This document shows, piece by piece, positions 58,992-64,000 of a stretch of DNA of 64,000 bases. The notes under the pieces are model-generated. The model did no database searches, was not told where the DNA came from, and was given only the letters and a program-made list of their open reading frames with translations. Made by a program: the position numbers and the translations under genes. The DNA is from Saccharothrix sp. HUAS TT1 (GTDB lineage: Bacteria; Actinomycetota; Actinomycetes; Mycobacteriales; Pseudonocardiaceae), in contig NZ_CP160453.1 in the NCBI RefSeq assembly GCF_040744945.1, forward strand, positions 7,068,001 through 7,132,000, written 5' to 3'. How positions within the stretch are numbered: position 1 is the stretch's first letter; each line of letters opens with the position of its first letter.

Positions 58992-59654
58992 GTGAAACTC
59001 ACCAGGTCGGTCACCTCCGTGATCGTCGCCCTGACCGCACTGGCGGTCGGGGCGCCGGCTTCCGCCGAGCCGGGCGCCGCGGCGCTCGACACGATCTCCA
59101 TCGGCACCCACAACACGTTCCGCGGCGCGGCAAGCTTCGAGCCCTTCGCCGGCGTCATCGGGTGGCAGGAGGTGAACGAGCCGGAAGACCGCACCAAGCT
59201 CAACAACCGGCTGGGCGCCGAGTACGACACGTTCTTCCCCGCGGCCGAGCCGGCCAAGGCGGTGCCCATCCCCTGGCGGGTGGAGAGGTTCCAGTTGGCG
59301 GACTCGGGCAGCATCCTCACCCACGCAGGGGAAGCGGGGGTGACCCCGGCGCGCTACGTGAACTGGGTCATCCTGGAACTGCGTGGCACGGGCAAGCGCT
59401 TCATCGTGGTGAACACGCACTTCATCTCCGGTGCGTGGGGCGCCCACCCGGAGCGCCAGGCCCGGTGGAACCGGCACTACGAGATCCCGCGCGACAAGGT
59501 GGCGGAGATGCGGCAGAACCACCCGGCGACGCCGATCTTCGTGGTCGGCGACTTCAACCGGCACCGGGCGACGGGCATGCCGTCGCCGATCGAGTACGTG
59601 CCGCTGGTGGGCGGCGACGACGTGCCCCTCGACCACGTGTACGCCACCTTCTGA
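58992..59654 (+). CDS. Secreted endonuclease/exonuclease/phosphatase-fold protein
   Basis: A 220-residue protein with a signal peptide (about 1-27) and a short EEP domain. The metal and catalytic residues are all present in order: Glu in IGWQEVN, His in VVNTHF, Asp/Asn in VGDFNRH and the final His in PLDHVY. This suggests an active Mg2+-dependent nuclease, phosphatase or phosphodiesterase outside the cell. It is shorter than the typical 250-300 residues. The GTG start is preceded by GGAGGGG. A longer frame upstream has no site and was not used. Confidence 0.88.
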   Translation: MKLTRSVTSVIVALTALAVGAPASAEPGAAALDTISIGTHNTFRGAASFEPFAGVIGWQEVNEPEDRTKLNNRLGAEYDTFFPAAEPAKAVPIPWRVERFQLADSGSILTHAGEAGVTPARYVNWVILELRGTGKRFIVVNTHFISGAWGAHPERQARWNRHYEIPRDKVAEMRQNHPATPIFVVGDFNRHRATGMPSPIEYVPLVGGDDVPLDHVYATF

Positions 59655-59686
59655 TCCGACCCGGGCCGAGCCCCCGGTACTGTCCG

Positions 59687-59727
59687 GTTCGGACTGTCCG
59701 AGCGCGTGCGAACCGAACGGTCCGAAC
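59687..59727. terminator. Possible hairpin between convergent genes
   Basis: Eight-base arms gttcggac (59687-59694) and gtccgaac (59720-59727) pair across a 25-base loop, between the EEP-protein gene and the small minus-strand gene. Weak support. Confidence 0.35.
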
Positions 59728-59745
59728 AGGGCACCGCGACAGGTG

Positions 59746-59940
59746 CTACGGCAGCCGCACCTCGAAGTCGACGTCGACGCCACTGCCGGTGATGAACAGC
59801 TTGCCCGTGCGGCTCTTGCGCTCGGCCGGGTGGACCGGTTGCCCTGCGGCGATTCCGCCGGGAACAACACCCAGTGCCAGGCAGACCGCCGCGACGATGC
59901 CAGCGGATCGGCGGAGTGCTCGAACTGAACCATTGACCAC
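59746..59940 (-). CDS. Very small secreted protein
   Basis: A 64-residue protein with a basic start (VRALRRSAG), a hydrophobic core (IVAAVCLALGVVPGGIA) and a mature part of only about 30 residues ending in VDVDFEVRLP. The start is well supported: AGGAGG lies six bases before GTG at 59940, the best ribosome site in this neighbourhood. I do not recognise it. It could be a complete exported peptide or the remnant of a longer secreted protein. It converges on the EEP-protein gene. Confidence 0.6.
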   Translation of the reverse strand: MVNGSVRALRRSAGIVAAVCLALGVVPGGIAAGQPVHPAERKSRTGKLFITGSGVDVDFEVRLP

Positions 59941-60266
59941 AGCTGACCTCCTGAGAGCCGCCCCGCGAGGGGAAGGCCGGTCGGAACAGCGCGACCGGAA
60001 CACGTCGCATGGCGGCTACCAACCATCACGCCCGACATCCGGTTAGGCATTGACGGCACGGTGGGATGCCAGGCCGGGCACCCGCGCCGCACGAGCACTT
60101 CGGTGCACGCGAACCCGAATGCCGCGATACCCACCGATGCCCCACCCGGCCTCGACACCCCACACCGTCCCGACCTGCTCACGGCGCGGCACGCCCCGAG
60201 CACGACACCCCGCGGCATCGCGACCCGCTGTCGAACGTGTCCGGTGGCAGAGCGCGTCGGACGTGG
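59941..60266. other. Gene-free spacer
   Basis: These 326 bases lie between two same-strand genes and probably hold the promoter of the small secreted protein. No gene, repeat or RNA element was recognised. Confidence 0.4.
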
Positions 60267-60830
60267 TCAGGCGAGCGGTGAACCGGGCAGCGCGGTGCGC
60301 CGCAGCGCGGGCAGGGACTTGACCAGCAGGTAGCCGAGCACACCGCCCAGCGCGTTCGCGAGGAGGTCGTTGACGTCGACGCTGCGCCCGCTGCGCGCGA
60401 AGACGTAGACGAGCAACTGCGCCACCTCGATCGACGCGCTGAACGCCAGTGACAGCGCCGCCACCCGCCTCGCGCTCGCGGCTCGCGCCGACACCAGCGG
60501 CAGGAGCACGCCGAACGGCACCAGCATCACCACGTTGAGCGCGAACGACGGCACGTCCGCGGTCAGCAGCGGGAGCCAGTTGACCTGCTCGTACCACGCG
60601 GTCCGGTTGGCGTAGGGCCCCCGTTGCACGTCGATGGGGAACAGCGTGAAGTGCACGACCCCCGCGACGTAGAACCCGACCACCGCCCTGGTCACGAGGT
60701 GGCGCCCCGTCCACCCCGGCCGGCCGCGCACCGCGCGGGTCACGAGCACCGCGCCCCACATCGCGAGAGCGGGCACGAGCACGTGCCACGACTCGATCCC
60801 GACACCCGCGTAACCGACGTCATCCCACAC
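60267..60830 (-). CDS. VanZ-family membrane protein
   Basis: A 187-residue protein with four to five membrane helices and the VanZ signatures FTLFPIDV in an early loop and VDVNDLLANALGGVLGY near the C-terminus. VanZ proteins give low-level teicoplanin resistance in enterococci; the role of actinomycete members is mostly unknown. The GTG start at 60830 is chosen because GGAGGG lies seven bases upstream. A longer frame to 60962 has a non-membrane, low-complexity N-terminus and no site. It is divergent from the two-component pair. Confidence 0.88.
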   Translation of the reverse strand: MWDDVGYAGVGIESWHVLVPALAMWGAVLVTRAVRGRPGWTGRHLVTRAVVGFYVAGVVHFTLFPIDVQRGPYANRTAWYEQVNWLPLLTADVPSFALNVVMLVPFGVLLPLVSARAASARRVAALSLAFSASIEVAQLLVYVFARSGRSVDVNDLLANALGGVLGYLLVKSLPALRRTALPGSPLA

Positions 60831-60985
60831 CTGCGGACCCTCCTGGCTGGACTGGGTGCCAGCGTGCGCCGAGGGGCGCCGCGCGCCCTCCCCCTTCCGG
60901 CAGGTCTTGCCGGCCCACCTCCCCCTTTCGGCAGACCCCCACCCGAGGGATCCGGCGGCCATGCCGCGATCCCTAGGCTGGCCGG

Positions 60986-62110
60986 GTGCGGTTCTTCCTC
61001 CGAACAGCGGTCCCCTGGCTGGCCGCCGCGTGCGCGTTGGCCGCCCTCGGCCTGGTCGACCTGTGGTTGGGCGGGTTCAGCGGTCAGGGCAACGTGCGCC
61101 TGCCGTGGGCGGTGGCGGCGGTGGCGGTGGCCCTCTGCGCCGGTTGGCCGGGCCCGCGCGGCCTGCCCGCGCTCGCGGTGGCACAGGCCGCCTGCGCGGC
61201 GGGCACGGGGTGGGCCGCCCGGCACGACCAGGCCGCGGAGATGCCCTTCACCCTGTCCACGACCGCCGCCTCGCTCGGTGTGCTCGGTCTGCTGGTGTGG
61301 CGCGGCGAATCCCGGTGGACGGTCGTCGCCGCCCCCGCCCTGGCGGTGTCCGTCCTGGCCCAGCCGCTGTGGGGGGACGTCGAGGGCCTCCGGGCGGCGA
61401 TCGGCGTGCTCGTGTCGGCGCTCGGCGTGGCGGTCGCCGTGGCGGCCGGTCTGGTGGCGCGCCTGACCGCCGCCGCCCGCACCCGGCGACTGGAGCGCGC
61501 CCGAGCCGCCCAACGCGCTGAGTTCGCCCGCGACCTGCACGACTTCGTCGCCCACCACGTCACCGGGATCGTGGTGCACGCCCAGGGCGCGGCGGCGGTC
61601 GCCCGCGCCAACCCCGAACTCGTGCTGCCCGCGCTCCGGGAGATCGAGCGCGCCGGCACCGAGGCGGTGGACGCCATGCGCCGCGCGGTGGGCCTGCTGC
61701 GCGACACCGGCGACGACCAGGCCCCCGGAGTCGCCGAGGTGGCGGAGCTGGTGGAGCGCTTCCGCCGCTCATCGGGCCTCCTCTGCGCGCTCGACGTGCG
61801 CGGGCCGTTCGCCGACGTGCCCCTCGCCGCTTCCACCGCGGCCTACCGCGTGGTGATGGAGGCGTTGACCAACGCGCGCAAGCACGCGCACGACGCCACC
61901 GCCGTCGACGTGTCGGTCCACCGCACCGGCGACCACCTCCTGGTCCGCGTGACCGACGACGGCCGGTCCACACCAGGGCACTCCGGCGGCTTCGGCCTGC
62001 GCGGCCTGCGCGAACGGGTCACGGCGGCGGGTGGCACCCTGTCCGCGGGCCCGACCTCGCACGGGGGCTGGGCGGTCGAGGCCGTCCTGCCCGCCCGGGG
62101 AGAAGCATGA
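60986..62110 (+). CDS. NarL/LiaS-type sensor histidine kinase
   Basis: A 374-residue kinase with an N-terminal membrane domain of about five helices (to residue 155), a HisKA_3 dimerisation domain with the phospho-acceptor His185 in DLHDFVAHHVTG, and a HATPase domain (NARKHAH, DDGR, GLRGLRERV). It phosphorylates the response regulator whose ATG overlaps its stop. The signal is unknown; having almost no extracellular loop suggests sensing at or in the membrane. The start is a GTG. Confidence 0.94.
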   Translation: MRFFLRTAVPWLAAACALAALGLVDLWLGGFSGQGNVRLPWAVAAVAVALCAGWPGPRGLPALAVAQAACAAGTGWAARHDQAAEMPFTLSTTAASLGVLGLLVWRGESRWTVVAAPALAVSVLAQPLWGDVEGLRAAIGVLVSALGVAVAVAAGLVARLTAAARTRRLERARAAQRAEFARDLHDFVAHHVTGIVVHAQGAAAVARANPELVLPALREIERAGTEAVDAMRRAVGLLRDTGDDQAPGVAEVAELVERFRRSSGLLCALDVRGPFADVPLAASTAAYRVVMEALTNARKHAHDATAVDVSVHRTGDHLLVRVTDDGRSTPGHSGGFGLRGLRERVTAAGGTLSAGPTSHGGWAVEAVLPARGEA

Positions 62111-62733
62111 CGATCACCGTTCTCATCGCCGACGACCAGGCGATGGTCCGCACCGGCTTCCGCATGATCCTGTCCGCCGAACCGGGCATCGAGGTCGTCG
62201 GCGAGGCCGTCGACGGTGTGGAGGCCGTGGCCCTGGCGCGCGACCTCGTCCCGGACGTCGTGCTGATGGACATCCGGATGCCCCGCCTGGACGGCCTGGA
62301 GGCGCTGCGCCGGATCAACGGCCCGAGGGTCGTGGTGGTCACCACCTTCGACGACGACGAGCACGTGCGCGAGGCCCTGCGGCACGGGGCGTCCGGTTTC
62401 GTGCTCAAGACCTCCGGCGCCACCCTGCTGGTGGAGGCGATTCGCGCCGCGGCCTCGGGCGAGGCGCTGGTGAGCCCGGCGATCACCGTTCGCCTGCTCC
62501 GGGAACTGGCGGGCCGACGCGCTCAGCTCCGCGACGTGCCGCTGTCCCCACGGGAGCTGGACGTGGTGCTCCTGGTGGCCCGCGGGCGCACGAACGCCGA
62601 GGTGGCGCACGCCCTGCACATCACGGTCGGCACGGTCAAGACGCACCTGGCGGCGGTCCAGGCGAAGCTGGGCGCCCGCAACCGCGTCGAGATCGCCGCC
62701 TGGGCGTGGGAGTCCGGCTTGCTCGACGCCTGA
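62107..62733 (+). CDS. NarL/FixJ-type response regulator
   Basis: A 208-residue two-domain regulator. The receiver domain has Asp10-Asp11 and phospho-acceptor Asp55 (VVLMDIRMP). A C-terminal LuxR-type helix-turn-helix carries LSPRELDVVLLVARGRTNAEV and TVGTVKTHL. It is the partner of the upstream kinase (ATGA overlap). Targets are unknown; the divergent VanZ-like gene is a candidate by position only. Confidence 0.95.
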   Translation: MTITVLIADDQAMVRTGFRMILSAEPGIEVVGEAVDGVEAVALARDLVPDVVLMDIRMPRLDGLEALRRINGPRVVVVTTFDDDEHVREALRHGASGFVLKTSGATLLVEAIRAAASGEALVSPAITVRLLRELAGRRAQLRDVPLSPRELDVVLLVARGRTNAEVAHALHITVGTVKTHLAAVQAKLGARNRVEIAAWAWESGLLDA

Positions 62734-62903
62734 GTCGCGTGCGCGTCAGCGGCGCCGGCCGGCACGCTCGTCACGAGCGGCGATCAGGTCACTCGTGCCT
62801 CGCTTCGCCGTGGAGAACCCGCGACCGACTACCATCCGGGATCCGGCAGCACCGCAGTCGCGGTACGAGTGCCAACGCTTCCCGAGTGAAAGGTGCGCCC
62901 GAA

Positions 62904-63362
62904 TTGCGCAGGTCCCTCTCGTCCTTCACCGGAGTGCTGGTCGCGGCGCTCGCCACGTTCGCGGTCGTCCCGGCCGGCGCCTCCGCGGCCCCGACGACCG
63001 GGGTCGACGTCCAGGCCACCGGTTGGACGACCATCCCGTCCAGCTACGCCACCAACCGCAACACGCCGGTGTTCAGCGCCTGCCGCGTCGCGCAGACGCC
63101 CGACACCATCACCTTGAAGGTGCGGGCCAAGCGCCCGAACACCGTCGCGGTGTCGATCAACGTCAACTGGAACAGCCGGCTCGACTTCACCGGCGCCGGG
63201 GGCAACGCCTACACCGAGAACTGGGGTCCGGCCAACTACGCGACCGTCAGGTTCACGATGAGCAAGACCAGTTACCAGGTCTTGAGCTGGCAGTCGGCCA
63301 CCGTCGGTTACGGCTACACCGCACCGAAGCGTCCGCCGCTGAACACCCTGAGCTGCCCGTAG
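62904..63362 (+). CDS. Secreted protein of unknown function
   Basis: The protein is about 152 residues, with a signal peptide (RRSLSSFTGVLVAALATF core, Ala-rich cleavage site) and a mature beta-rich part of about 125 residues with two Cys (SACRVAQ and the C-terminal LSCP) that could pair. I do not recognise the family. The start is uncertain: TTG at 62904 has AAAGG ten bases upstream, while GTG at 62886 in the same frame has no site. It is a single gene with no functional neighbour. Confidence 0.7.
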   Translation: MRRSLSSFTGVLVAALATFAVVPAGASAAPTTGVDVQATGWTTIPSSYATNRNTPVFSACRVAQTPDTITLKVRAKRPNTVAVSINVNWNSRLDFTGAGGNAYTENWGPANYATVRFTMSKTSYQVLSWQSATVGYGYTAPKRPPLNTLSCP

Positions 63363-63535
63363 GCAACCAACACCCGCGGCACTCCGATCCGCCCCCGTCA
63401 ACCGCGTTCGGCAGCGGGGTGGCCCCGTCACAGGCGCCCCGGCCGGCGAACGCGGCGTGCCGACCGCCGCCCCGGGTGTCGGGACTGCCCGAGTCCACCT
63501 CGTCGACGCGCGGACGCGGCACGGCGGAGCCGTGC

Positions 63536-64000
63536 CTAACCGCGCGCCAGCGCCACTGTGAGTTCGAGGACCCGCTCCGGCGAGGTGAGATCGCCGAACA
63601 GGTCGCGCAGCCGACCCATCCGGTACCGCACGGTCTGCGGGTGCACGAACAGCGACGCCGCCACCTCGTCCCGCCGCCCGTGGTGCAGCAGCCACGCCCG
63701 CAGCGTCTCCTCAAGCCGCCGCGCGGTCGCCGGCCGTTGATCGCGCAACGGCGCCAGCACCCGTGCGCGGAGGTCGGTGTAAGCCTCCGCATCGGCATTG
63801 AGCACCAGGTCGACCAGGCACTGCTCGGTGTCGCGGATGTCCGCGGACAGCGCACGGGCCCGCGTCGCCCGGACGAACGACGACACCACTCGCGTCCACG
63901 GCCGGGTCGGGCCGACCACGGCGGAGCGGTCCGCCAGCAGCTGCAGCAGGTGCCCGCGGTCCGCGTCCGGCGCCAGGAGCACGGCCGTCGAGTCCTGCGA
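63536..64000 (-). CDS. PucR-family transcriptional regulator, C-terminal part (cut by window end)
   Basis: At least 155 residues are visible; the frame stays open to the window edge. The C-terminus has the PucR-type helix-turn-helix: LEETLRAWLLHHGRRDEVAASL, read here in parts (TLRAWL, then ASLFVHPQTVRYRMGRLRDLFG). Such regulators carry an N-terminal purine-catabolism or GGDEF-like sensing region, which would lie beyond base 64000. Target unknown. Confidence 0.88.
   Translation of the reverse strand, partial: SQDSTAVLLAPDADRGHLLQLLADRSAVVGPTRPWTRVVSSFVRATRARALSADIRDTEQCLVDLVLNADAEAYTDLRARVLAPLRDQRPATARRLEETLRAWLLHHGRRDEVAASLFVHPQTVRYRMGRLRDLFGDLTSPERVLELTVALARG

Overview
The window is very GC-rich, packed with GTG starts and short gene overlaps, and carries a type VII secretion locus, a BTAD regulator, a CU044_5270/ECF pair and a mycofactocin-type SDR. 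This points to an actinomycete, most likely of the Pseudonocardiales (Saccharothrix/Actinosynnema/Lentzea-like). The family is inferred; no rRNA or other taxonomic marker is present. No tRNA, IS element, CRISPR array or prophage gene was seen.

Region 1 (66-19604, minus strand) is one tightly packed ESX/type VII operon. In transcription order it holds two WXG100 proteins, a small helical protein, a 1209-residue WXG-type protein with five 78-residue repeats, EccC, EccD, EccB, a 961-residue protein with a possible ADP-ribosyltransferase-like C-terminus, an EccA-like AAA+ ATPase fused to a beta-helix, a YbaB/EspL-like protein and another substrate-like protein. EccE and the mycosin protease are not in the window. 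A large SARP-type ATPase regulator (19860-23261) is divergent from this operon. The shared intergenic region holds a 22-bp-spaced direct repeat, a classical SARP site geometry, nested in an inverted repeat.

Region 2 (23391-26372) holds a small secreted protein, a FAD monooxygenase and a DUF6461-like gene broken by one apparent base deletion.

Region 3 (26871-52281) is a hybrid NRPS-PKS gene cluster and the most interesting part. Its machinery is unusually split up: a free PCP, a C-A(Thr)-PCP module, a KS-AT-PCP module, a free MupA-type flavin monooxygenase, a C-PCP-E protein with no A domain, an MFS exporter, a mycofactocin-type SDR, a free C domain, a type II thioesterase, a serine-hydroxymethyltransferase-like PLP enzyme, an A-PCP protein with half a C domain, a C-A-PCP protein, a second type II thioesterase and, on the opposite strand, a free A domain with an NAD-dependent epimerase-like protein. 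Genes from 27127 to 45656 are joined by start/stop overlaps. There is no integrated (type I) thioesterase or reductase release domain. The product probably contains a threonine-derived unit extended by a malonyl-type unit, plus at least two further amino acids, one possibly D. I do not recognise the cluster.

Region 4 (52642-64000) is ordinary chromosome: a cation/proton antiporter, an ECF sigma factor with its CU044_5270 partner, a secreted alpha-galactosidase with a ricin-type lectin domain and LacI-like operators upstream, several small secreted proteins, a secreted endonuclease/phosphatase-fold protein, a VanZ-like protein, a NarL-type two-component pair and the C-terminal end of a PucR-type regulator.
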